Assembly (NCBI GenBank): GCA_945292135.1
Contig: CALYRA010000145.1
Span: forward strand, 1-5,059
Direction: 5' to 3'
Source of the DNA: an uncultured Dysgonomonas sp.
GTDB lineage: Bacteria > Bacteroidota > Bacteroidia > Bacteroidales > Dysgonomonadaceae
Length of the DNA stretch: 5,059 nt
Shown here: piece by piece, positions 1 through 5,059 of the stretch
Numbering within the stretch: position 1 is the stretch's first letter
Layout of the letters: each line of letters opens with the position of its first letter
Notes under the pieces: generated by a model
The model's database searches: none
The model's input: the letters and a program-made list of their open reading frames with translations, nothing else
What the model was told of the DNA's origin: nothing
Position numbers and translations under genes: made by a program

Positions 1-227
1 AGCAATACAGAACCCAAAAGCCAACAAAATTACAAAGTTAAAACATAAAAATATTTTCAAACAAATAAAAAAATTTAAAAAACAGAATAATTTTTAAAAT
101 ATATTTAAATTGTAAATACAAATAAAAATAAAATAATTGATATTATAAATTTTATTTCAAATTAAAACTTATAGAAATAATTTAATTACTATTGCTTTTT
201 CCATTTATAACATAAATCACAAATATC
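1..227. other. AT-rich intergenic region, no gene seen
   Basis: This stretch is almost entirely A and T, with stops in all frames and no convincing open frame on either strand. It separates the rightward barrel gene at 228 from whatever lies to the left. The only rightward -7-like sequence close to that gene is TACTATTG (187-194), one mismatch from TAnnTTTG, with no -33 partner at a sensible distance. The promoter of the barrel gene is therefore not securely located. A better match points leftward and is listed separately. Confidence 0.6.
33..65 (-). promoter_or_regulatory. Possible leftward Bacteroidetes-type promoter
   Basis: Read on the - strand, TAACTTTG (40 to 33) matches the Bacteroidetes -7 consensus TAnnTTTG exactly. 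Two overlapping-register TTTG boxes lie upstream at 61-58 and 65-62, giving spacers of 17 or 21 bases; the latter is close to the usual 19-21. It would transcribe a gene starting beyond the left edge. No start codon is visible, and such boxes arise by chance in AT-rich DNA. Confidence 0.3.
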
Positions 228-1259
228 ATGAATAAAATCTTGTATTTATCACTATTAGTTATCTATCCATTTTTTACAAGGATTCATTGTCAAACCCCTC
301 AAAAGACAAAATATATTGATGTTATTTACTTTAAAGACGGGTCTTCTGTAAAAGGAACAATTGTTTACCAAATTCCTAAAGTTAGAGTAAGCATCAAAAG
401 AACAAATATTCGTACACTAACTGATAGTGTATATACTTATCCAATGATAGATATAGCAAAGATTGTCAAAGAACCGATAAGCGGTAAAATGGAAGAAACT
501 CAAGTAATTTCAGATCGAAGATTACAAGCTGAAGGTAATGCTGCTACAACTAATTCCAATAATCCCAAACAATCCATGTTTGAGCCTTCAAATACTCCGC
601 AAATGAGTGAGTTACTGATTGATAAAATGCAGTTTAAACCGATCGTTCAAACAATGAAAGCTGATGTACCTAAGCCCATGTATAATGATGTTCCAGCCTT
701 AATTGATGGGAAAAATGCTTCATCAGATGAAATAGACTTAAATGCTTTATACCGACGCGCAAATGAAAGACATTTTGGATGGTATCGGGATATAAAAGGG
801 ATTCGGGTATTTTTAGATTATGCCTATACGCAAGGATTTGGGACTATTAAAAACAATCGATTTGATTGGGCAACTTCACTAGGTTTTCAATTTGATCCGA
901 TTTTTTATCTTGGCGTAGGATTATCTTACAGTATGACACTCAATAATAAAGAATCTTCCGTTCCTTTATTTATCAATCCGCGTATCAATTTCATAGATAG
1001 TAATGTGACTCCCTATTTTGATTTTAAAGGAGGATATTCACCAATAGAAGGTAAAGGGTTTTATTTTAATCCAAGTGTGGGTATTAGTTGCGTTACTAAT
1101 CGAACTCAGGCGCTAAGTTTCGGGATAGGTTATACATATCAAAAATCAAAATATAAAAACTGGTCTGAAAAACAAGAAAAAAAAATCCATTTTAATGATA
1201 CTTATAATGGGATACAAATTAAAGTAACTTACGAATTTAATATTTATACCATCAAGTAA
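228..1259 (+). CDS. Exported outer-membrane beta-barrel protein with N-terminal DVIYFKDGS-type domain
   Basis: The 343-residue product begins with a basic-hydrophobic signal peptide (about residues 1-21, MNKILYLSLLVIYPFF), followed by Q22. Residues about 30-82 form a small domain with the pattern DVIYFKDGSSVKGTI and a later YPMIDIAKIVKE. This arrangement recurs at the N-terminus of many Bacteroidetes envelope proteins of unknown role. A polar, low-complexity linker (about 83-185) follows. Residues about 190-340 show alternating hydrophobic/aromatic strands, including GIRVFLDYAYTQGFG, FYLGVGLSYSM, PYFDFKGGY, GFYFNPSVGISC and ALSFGIGYTYQ. These are typical of an outer-membrane barrel, and the chain ends in the strand-like IKVTYEFNIYTIK. 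C21 might suggest a lipoprotein, but RIHC is a poor lipobox. The ATG at 228 is preceded by AT-rich sequence without a clear ribosome site. pheS starts 97 nt downstream under its own promoter, so this is probably a separate unit. Substrate and function are unknown. Confidence 0.8.
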   Translation: MNKILYLSLLVIYPFFTRIHCQTPQKTKYIDVIYFKDGSSVKGTIVYQIPKVRVSIKRTNIRTLTDSVYTYPMIDIAKIVKEPISGKMEETQVISDRRLQAEGNAATTNSNNPKQSMFEPSNTPQMSELLIDKMQFKPIVQTMKADVPKPMYNDVPALIDGKNASSDEIDLNALYRRANERHFGWYRDIKGIRVFLDYAYTQGFGTIKNNRFDWATSLGFQFDPIFYLGVGLSYSMTLNNKESSVPLFINPRINFIDSNVTPYFDFKGGYSPIEGKGFYFNPSVGISCVTNRTQALSFGIGYTYQKSKYKNWSEKQEKKIHFNDTYNGIQIKVTYEFNIYTIK

Positions 1260-1295
1260 AACTTTTCAAATAAGCTTTGAAAAAAGACAATTCAA

Positions 1296-1330
1296 TTGAA
1301 TATAAAATCAGAAAGAAAAGTGTATTTTTG
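1296..1330 (+). promoter_or_regulatory. Likely pheS promoter (Bacteroidetes type)
   Basis: TATTTTTG at 1323-1330 matches the TAnnTTTG -7 consensus exactly and ends 26 nt before the pheS ATG, giving a short leader of about 20 nt. The nearest upstream TTG (1296-1298) is 24 bases away, slightly more than the usual 19-21, so the -33 element is weak. No T-box or attenuator-like structure fits in the short leader. Confidence 0.55.
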
Positions 1331-1356
1331 CAGTTCGTGTAAAATATATAAAACCG

Positions 1357-2376
1357 ATGATAGATAAGATAAACAAACTCTTGGCTGAAGTCGAAACTTT
1401 GAAAGCAGCCAGTGTGGATGAAGTAGAAGCTATACGTATTAAATTTTTGAGTAAAAAGGGAGAAATATCAGCCTTGATGGATGAATTTCGTACCGTAGCT
1501 GCCGATCAGAAACGTGAAATCGGTATGAAATTGAATGTTCTAAAGGTAAAAACTCAGGAAAAATTAAATGAGTTGAAAGAATCATTGGAGAATAACCAAT
1601 CAACTGATGAATCTATTGATCTTACACGAACTGCCGCTCCTATTCCACTTGGTACACGTCATCCTCTATCTATCGTAAAAAAAGATATATGTGATATATT
1701 CCGTCGTTTAGGATTTACCATAGCAGAAGGACCTGAAATTGAAGACGATTGGCATGTATTTTCATCTTTAAACTTCGCCGAAGATCATCCTGCGCGCGAT
1801 ATGCAAGATACATTTTTTATATCGCACGAACCTCAAGTTTTATTACGTACACATACTTCATCTGTACAAACTCGTGTTATGGAAAAACAACAACCTCCTA
1901 TTCGCATTATTTGTCCGGGACGTGTTTATCGCAATGAAGCTATATCTTATCGTGCGCACTGTTTCTTCCATCAAGTGGAAGCATTATATATTGATAAAAA
2001 TGTTTCATTTGCTGATCTTAAACAAGCGTTACTTTATTTTGCGAAAGAAATGTTTGGAGTTGATACAAAAATTCGTCTTCGTCCATCATATTTTCCATTT
2101 ACAGAACCTAGCGCCGAAATGGATATTTCATGTAATATATGTGGTGGAAAAGGTTGTCCATTCTGTAAACATACAGGTTGGGTTGAAATATTAGGTTGCG
2201 GAATGGTAGATCCGAATGTTTTGGATAATTGTGGTATAGACAGTAAAGTATATACAGGTTATGCTTTGGGAATGGGTATAGAACGTATTACTAACTTGAA
2301 ATACAGAGTAAAAGATTTACGTTTGTTTTCCGAAAATGATAAACGGTTCCTTGAACAATTTGAAAGTGCTAATTAA
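1357..2376 (+). CDS. pheS: Phenylalanine--tRNA ligase alpha subunit
   Basis: This is the catalytic alpha subunit of the cytoplasmic alpha2beta2 phenylalanyl-tRNA synthetase, which activates phenylalanine with ATP and charges tRNA-Phe. The 339-residue length is full for the family. Residues 1-80 form the N-terminal coiled coil that contacts tRNA (KINKLLAEVETLK, LSKKGEIS). The class II catalytic core begins near residue 98 with LGTRHPLS. Motif 2 is GRVYRNE (188-194), followed by HCFFHQVEALYID, FPFTEPSAEMD (246-256) and motif 3 in GYALGMGIER (301-310), and the chain ends LFSENDKRFLEQF. A Cys4 cluster (C259, C262, C267, C270, in CNICGGKGCPFCKHTGW) sits between the EPSAEMD and LGCGMVDPNVL blocks. 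This insertion, likely a zinc site, is known from Bacteroidetes PheS and absent from E. coli PheS. pheT is not in the window; it must be encoded elsewhere, since a terminator follows immediately. All key motifs are intact. Confidence 0.98.
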   Translation: MIDKINKLLAEVETLKAASVDEVEAIRIKFLSKKGEISALMDEFRTVAADQKREIGMKLNVLKVKTQEKLNELKESLENNQSTDESIDLTRTAAPIPLGTRHPLSIVKKDICDIFRRLGFTIAEGPEIEDDWHVFSSLNFAEDHPARDMQDTFFISHEPQVLLRTHTSSVQTRVMEKQQPPIRIICPGRVYRNEAISYRAHCFFHQVEALYIDKNVSFADLKQALLYFAKEMFGVDTKIRLRPSYFPFTEPSAEMDISCNICGGKGCPFCKHTGWVEILGCGMVDPNVLDNCGIDSKVYTGYALGMGIERITNLKYRVKDLRLFSENDKRFLEQFESAN

Positions 2377-2405
2377 AAATATAGATAAAATATTACTAAG
2401 TTTGG

Positions 2406-2441
2406 AATAGTCGGAAGAGATTTCTTCTGACTATTTTTTTT
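2406..2441 (+). terminator. Rho-independent terminator of pheS
   Basis: AATAGTC (2406-2412) pairs with GACTATT (2429-2435), and GAAGA (2414-2418) pairs with TCTTC (2423-2427). A G-U pair joins the two blocks, giving a 13-bp stem with a GATT loop. A run of eight T (2434-2441) overlaps the foot and follows. It lies 30 nt after the pheS stop, so pheS is not co-transcribed with anything downstream. Confidence 0.9.
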
Positions 2442-2491
2442 CAATACTATTAAAGTATCATAAGAATTAATTATGGTAGATTTATTATAAA

Positions 2492-2521
2492 AAAACAGGA
2501 TTAAAATTTTAATCCTGTTTT
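2492..2521 (-). terminator. Perfect palindrome, bidirectional terminator between convergent genes
   Basis: A 30-bp perfect inverted repeat (AAAACAGGATTAAAA and its complement, centred at 2506/2507) lies 22 nt after the stop of the META gene. Read leftward, the stem foot runs into a T tract (seven T, 2495 to 2489), a classic intrinsic terminator for the - strand operon. Read rightward, it is also followed by TTTT and a T-rich stretch, so it could back up the pheS terminator. Confidence 0.85.
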
Positions 2522-2543
2522 AATTTTTTCGCGAAAAAAACAA

Positions 2544-3359
2544 TTATTTGTTTACTTTAGAAAATTCTGCAACATTTATACCATCTTTTATGAATGATAA
2601 TATGCTATCATTTATTGTAACTTGAGATGGGGTTGACAATATTATGCTGAATTGATTTTCTCCATCCAAACTTGGACATGCCATCTTTGTAGACATTAAA
2701 GAACCGAAAGTTATAACAGATTCTTCGTTTATTTCGTATTTTGAACGATAGTTGTTACAACCTGCATAACCGTTTACGGTACTATCATTTGCAAATTCAA
2801 TAGTTGGCATTTTATCTTTGAACAAGTCTGATACATTTTTATCAGCCATTGATTTTAAAGTCCATTTACCAATAAGGTTTTCCATTGTAACAGGTGCGGT
2901 GGCTTCTTTTTCTTCTGGTTTTTCTCCTTTTGTAAATTTAATGACTACTACATTTTCTTTATTTGTTAAAGTTAATTCACCTTTTTCGTTTATTTCGATA
3001 GTAGCAGGTTTGCTTAAAGTTTCAAGAAAAAGCGGTTCTTGATTTTCATATACGCACGTCATCATTGTAGAAGCCAGATTGGGAGCTAAAAACTCATTTT
3101 GATTATTAATATCAAATTTACCAAAATATCTGTTACATCCGGCATTACCGGTAACAAGCGTGTCCGTCAAGTTAAATTCAATAGTTGGAATTGAACCTTT
3201 AAATAATTCTTTAGCATCTTTTCCGTTCAATTCTGTTAATACCCAATATCCTTCCAATTTTGATTTATCAAAAGGTTGAGCACCATAACTTTGTAGACCG
3301 AAAGCCATCATTGCAGCGAATACCATAATAAATGCTGCCAGTTTGAAATTTTTTTTCAT
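2544..3359 (-). CDS. Exported protein with two tandem META (HslJ-like) domains
   Basis: The 271-residue product has a clear signal peptide (MKKNFKLAAFIMVFAAMMAF..., likely cleaved after YGA at residue 27), so it is exported to the periplasm or surface. Two META domains follow. Domain 1 (about 33-142) carries LEGYWVLTELNGK, PTIEF, GNAGCNRYFGKF (C74) and LASTMMTC (C102). Domain 2 (about 160-267) carries LIGKWTLKSMADK, PTIEF, GYAGCNNYRSKY (C201) and LMSTKMAC (C228). The paired cysteines in each may form a disulfide. A charged linker (KGEKPEEKEATAP, 144-156) joins the domains. META domains occur in HslJ and other envelope proteins linked to stress or antibiotic tolerance, but their molecular role is poorly known. 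The gene starts 21 nt after the nitrilase stop and is likely co-transcribed with it. A TAAATTTG box inside the nitrilase 3' end (3405-3398) could give an extra promoter. Domain 1 has a close second copy at the right edge of the window. Confidence 0.92.
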   Translation of the reverse strand: MKKNFKLAAFIMVFAAMMAFGLQSYGAQPFDKSKLEGYWVLTELNGKDAKELFKGSIPTIEFNLTDTLVTGNAGCNRYFGKFDINNQNEFLAPNLASTMMTCVYENQEPLFLETLSKPATIEINEKGELTLTNKENVVVIKFTKGEKPEEKEATAPVTMENLIGKWTLKSMADKNVSDLFKDKMPTIEFANDSTVNGYAGCNNYRSKYEINEESVITFGSLMSTKMACPSLDGENQFSIILSTPSQVTINDSILSFIKDGINVAEFSKVNK

Positions 3360-3380
3360 TTCTCTAATTTAATTTAATTG

Positions 3381-4166
3381 TTAGTTTTTTCTAATCTCAA
3401 ATTTATCTGCATCTTTCCATACCGGAAATTTTGTCCTAAAATTATACAATTCATTCTTAGATAATATTATTGTTTCAGAATCTTCTGCGTGACATATTGA
3501 ACTCATCTCTTCTCCTTTAGCATTTACTACCTTAGAATATCCGTCATAACTTAATCCGCATCCGTCTTTGCCGATTCTGTTTACTCCACATACATAACAC
3601 ATATTTTCAATAGCACGTGCTTTGAGTAAGGTATTCCAAACATCATTTCTGCTGGATGGCCAATTAGCTGTATATATTAATAAATCATATTCATTATCGA
3701 CATTTCTAGACCAAATCGGGAAGCGAAGATCATAACAAATGAGTAGGCAAATATTAAATCCATTATAATTAAATACAAGCCGCTTATCCCCCGGTGAGAA
3801 AAACTTAGGTTCTTCACCAATTCTGAATAAGTGATGTTTATCATAATAATATTCTTTATCAGACGAAATGAAAAAACCGCGATTGTAATAATTTTCATTG
3901 TCTTTAGCAATAAAACTACCACATATTGCAACATTATATTTGTTTGCCCAATTTTTTAATGTAGATATCGTTTCATCTTGGATAGTTTCCGCAAGATTTT
4001 TGCTATTCATTGTGAATCCGGTAGAAAACATTTCAGGTAACACGAAAACATCTGTATCCATATATTTTGCGGATATATAGTTGTGCACTTTTGCAAGATT
4101 TACTGATTTGTTTTCCCAGGCTATATCCAATTGAACGAGTGTAACCTTGAGTATTGAATCAACCAT
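3381..4166 (-). CDS. Nitrilase-superfamily omega-amidase (YafV-like)
   Basis: This is a cytoplasmic carbon-nitrogen hydrolase resembling omega-amidase YafV/Nit2. Those enzymes hydrolyse 2-oxoglutaramate and related omega-amides produced by transamination, including in methionine salvage. With the start at 4166 it has 261 residues, the usual family length. The catalytic triad is visible: E45 in LPEMFSTGF, K110 in DKHHLF and C144 in LLICYDLRFPIWSRN. A further acidic site is at RIGEEPKFFSPGD. The blocks YTANWPSSR, LLKARAIENMCYVCGVNRIG and the C-terminal FRTKFPVWKDADKFEI also fit the YafV branch rather than general nitrilases. The frame stays open to an ATG at 4211 (15 extra residues). However, a promoter -7 box lies at 4201-4194, inside that extension, and the homology starts right after 4166, so the shorter form is preferred. 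It leads a two-gene unit with the META protein 21 nt downstream. The precise substrate is inferred from family resemblance. Confidence 0.93.
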   Translation of the reverse strand: MVDSILKVTLVQLDIAWENKSVNLAKVHNYISAKYMDTDVFVLPEMFSTGFTMNSKNLAETIQDETISTLKNWANKYNVAICGSFIAKDNENYYNRGFFISSDKEYYYDKHHLFRIGEEPKFFSPGDKRLVFNYNGFNICLLICYDLRFPIWSRNVDNEYDLLIYTANWPSSRNDVWNTLLKARAIENMCYVCGVNRIGKDGCGLSYDGYSKVVNAKGEEMSSICHAEDSETIILSKNELYNFRTKFPVWKDADKFEIRKN

Positions 4167-4193
4167 TATTCTATTACCATGTTTTATTAGACG

Positions 4194-4201
4194 CAAATTT
4201 A
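4194..4201 (-). promoter_or_regulatory. Likely -7 box of the nitrilase-META operon
   Basis: On the - strand, TAAATTTG (4201 to 4194) matches the TAnnTTTG consensus exactly and ends 27 nt before the ATG at 4166, nearly the same spacing as the pheS box to its start (26 nt). No clear TTTG lies 19-21 bases upstream, so the -33 part is weak. Its position decides the start: transcripts begun here could not encode the longer form from 4211. Confidence 0.5.
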
Positions 4202-4336
4202 CTAAAAGCAATTATACAATTATAATTAAATGATATGAATTTATATCCATAGTATAAACAATTATTTTTCTAATTTGTAGTGTTTAGCCAAAAATAATTT
4301 GAAAATACTCCTTCCATTATATATGGAATAAAATTT

Positions 4337-4813
4337 TTATTTTTGCATCATAATCAGCTGCAATAATTTTATTTGTTTTTCCGCATCAATAATATAATAT
4401 ATAGCTTTAAGAGTATATCTTTCTAATTCACCAATCAAATTGGCAAGTTTTCGGAATATTGTATTTAGGGCTTTTATTAGAAATACTGTAATTATTAAAG
4501 CTAAAATGGATAATGCAATCCTTAATAATATATTTTTTCAGCTATTATTTTTTTTACAAAATCAATTTTGTTAATAATAATAATAGATTTATATGTTGTG
4601 GCTATTTCTTCCTTTGTCTTCTTTAAAACTTTAGCTTGATAATCTGTAATGCCCGCATATTGTATCTGAAAAATACCACTATCATCTACAATAAATCAGG
4701 GAGTCTTGATTAAAGAAAGGGTCTTTACATAATTCTATTATATTATCACTTATAATTTGTGCTCTACTCAATGCTGTTACTACGCCGATATTCTTTCCAT
4801 ATACAAAAGATGA
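4337..4813 (-). pseudogene. Frameshifted, truncated remnant resembling the N-terminal part of a Bacteroidetes MscS-type mechanosensitive channel
   Basis: Three consecutive - strand segments in different frames join into one plausible protein. Segment A (4813 to stop at 4682) contains SSFVYGKNIGVVTALSRAQ, then IISDNIIELCKDPFFNQDSL. Segment B (4695 to stop at 4522) reads FIVDDSGIFQIQYAGITDYQ, then TKEEIATTYKS and FVKKIIAEK. Segment C (4537 to stop at 4337) continues NILLRIALSILALIITVF, a hydrophobic helix, then LNTIFRKLANLIGELER and IIDAEKQIKLLQL. The A-to-B shift is near 4696. The B-to-C shift is at a run of six A (4538-4533), where one extra A would restore AEKN. The order 'RAxxIxxxIxxLxxDPFFxxDSL', a short periplasmic-like region, a membrane helix, then 'DAEKQ' resembles from memory the region before the pore domain of Bacteroidetes mechanosensitive channels. 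The pore-lining helix and cytoplasmic MscS domain are absent, as is any start codon. The channel identity is tentative; the broken-gene reading is firmer. Sequencing errors are an alternative for the shifts. Confidence 0.6.
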
Positions 4814-5059
4814 TTTCTCCTTTCGGTTTTTCTCCTTTTGTAAATTTAATAACTACTACGTTTTCTTTATTTGTTAAAATTAATTCACCCTTTTCATTTA
4901 TTGCGATAGTAGCAGGTTCGCTTAAAGTATCAAGAAAAAGCGGCTCTTGATTTTCATCTATGCATGTCATCGTTGTAATAGCTAGATCGGGCAGTAAAAA
5001 CTCATTTTGATTATTAATATCAAAATGACCATAATATCTGTTGATACATCCGGCATTAC
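4764..5059 (-). pseudogene. Partial second copy of a META domain, cut off by the window edge and fused out of frame to the channel remnant
   Basis: The frame is open from the right edge (first complete codon N of NAGCINRYYG) to a TAG at 4766-4764, about 98 codons, and its start lies outside the window. Over 77 aligned residues, from NAGC to KGEKP, it is about 84% identical to residues 72-148 of the intact META protein, and the DNA is about 90% identical. One 3-base insertion adds an Ile after the conserved Cys (AGCINRY versus AGCNRY). Similarity stops at the linker (KGEKPKGE, about 4818). The remaining residues (IIFCIWKEYRRSNSIE) are an out-of-frame reading of the following channel-like remnant, so the second META domain is missing. 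It could still be expressed as a single-domain META protein with a short foreign tail, but a truncated duplicate is more likely. Confidence 0.7.
4820..5059 (-). repeat. Diverged direct repeat of the META domain 1 coding DNA (other copy at about 2911-3150)
   Basis: About 235 bases here match 2913-3150 of the intact META gene at roughly 90% by manual alignment, in the same orientation, 1.9 kb apart, with a 3-base insertion near 5044. The match runs off the right edge, so its full length is unknown. Such repeats can mediate deletion or gene conversion of the nitrilase region between them. Confidence 0.8.

Noticed and set aside
1263..1283. Hairpin TTTTCAAA-TAAGC-TTTGAAAA after the barrel gene, as a terminator
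   Set aside because: The 8-bp stem is almost all A-T and is not followed by a T run on the + strand, so terminator function is not supported.
1749..2194. Short + strand open frames (1749-1937, 1874-2194) inside pheS
   Set aside because: They overlap the fully conserved pheS frame, have cysteine/tyrosine/isoleucine-rich unlikely compositions, and are shadows.
2818..3042. + strand open frame antisense to the META gene, with a similar frame at 4759-4950
   Set aside because: Their similarity merely reflects the duplicated META DNA read on the wrong strand.
3677..4080. Open frames at 3677-3934 (-) and 3898-4080 (+)
   Set aside because: Both lie within the intact nitrilase frame, which has all catalytic motifs.
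4312..4328. Hairpin TTCCAT-TATAT-ATGGAA in the gap before the nitrilase promoter
   Set aside because: The stem is only six pairs with no adjacent T tract on the - strand. It could be a remnant of a terminator but cannot be supported.
4338..4345. TATTTTTG on the + strand, a perfect -7 promoter match
   Set aside because: It is the reverse complement of the end of the channel-like remnant (codons QK and stop), no -33 partner is near, and no + strand gene follows.
4337..5059. The possibility that the short frames at the right end form a novel small-protein system
   Set aside because: The frames lack start codons, join into one protein across single-base shifts, and show the pattern of a decayed gene.

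Overview
This window looks like an AT-rich (roughly 30% G+C by eye) chromosomal segment from the phylum Bacteroidetes, most likely order Bacteroidales. Three things point there: a PheS with the four-cysteine insertion and wording typical of Bacteroidales, several TAnnTTTG-type -7 promoter boxes with no strong Shine-Dalgarno sequences, and an outer-membrane barrel protein of a Bacteroidetes-type family. Genus is not determinable by eye. A reduced or decaying host-associated genome is possible, given the pseudogene at the right end, but this is inference.

Layout: positions 1-227 are very AT-rich and gene-free, with a possible promoter reading leftward out of the window. Next, on the + strand, come a secreted/outer-membrane beta-barrel protein with an N-terminal 'DVIYFKDGSxxKGTI' domain (228-1259) and pheS (1357-2376), which has its own promoter box and a strong rho-independent terminator (2406-2441). 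On the - strand, converging on pheS, is a two-gene unit: an omega-amidase/YafV-type nitrilase (best start 4166, end 3381) followed after 21 nt by an exported protein with two tandem META/HslJ domains (3359-2544). It ends at a 30-bp perfect palindrome that can act as a bidirectional terminator (2492-2521).

The right end (4337-5059, - strand) is a broken locus. A second META domain copy, about 90% identical in DNA to domain 1 of the intact META gene, enters from beyond the window and stops matching at the inter-domain linker. Directly after it lies a remnant split over three reading frames. When joined, it reads like the N-terminal region and first membrane helix of a Bacteroidetes-type MscS mechanosensitive channel, with the pore and C-terminal domains missing. 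This chimeric, frameshifted junction is the most unusual feature here.

The intact genes are ordinary: translation (PheS), amide or keto-acid repair (nitrilase) and envelope proteins (META, barrel). I see no evidence of a defence system, CRISPR array, transposase, tRNA or other undescribed system.
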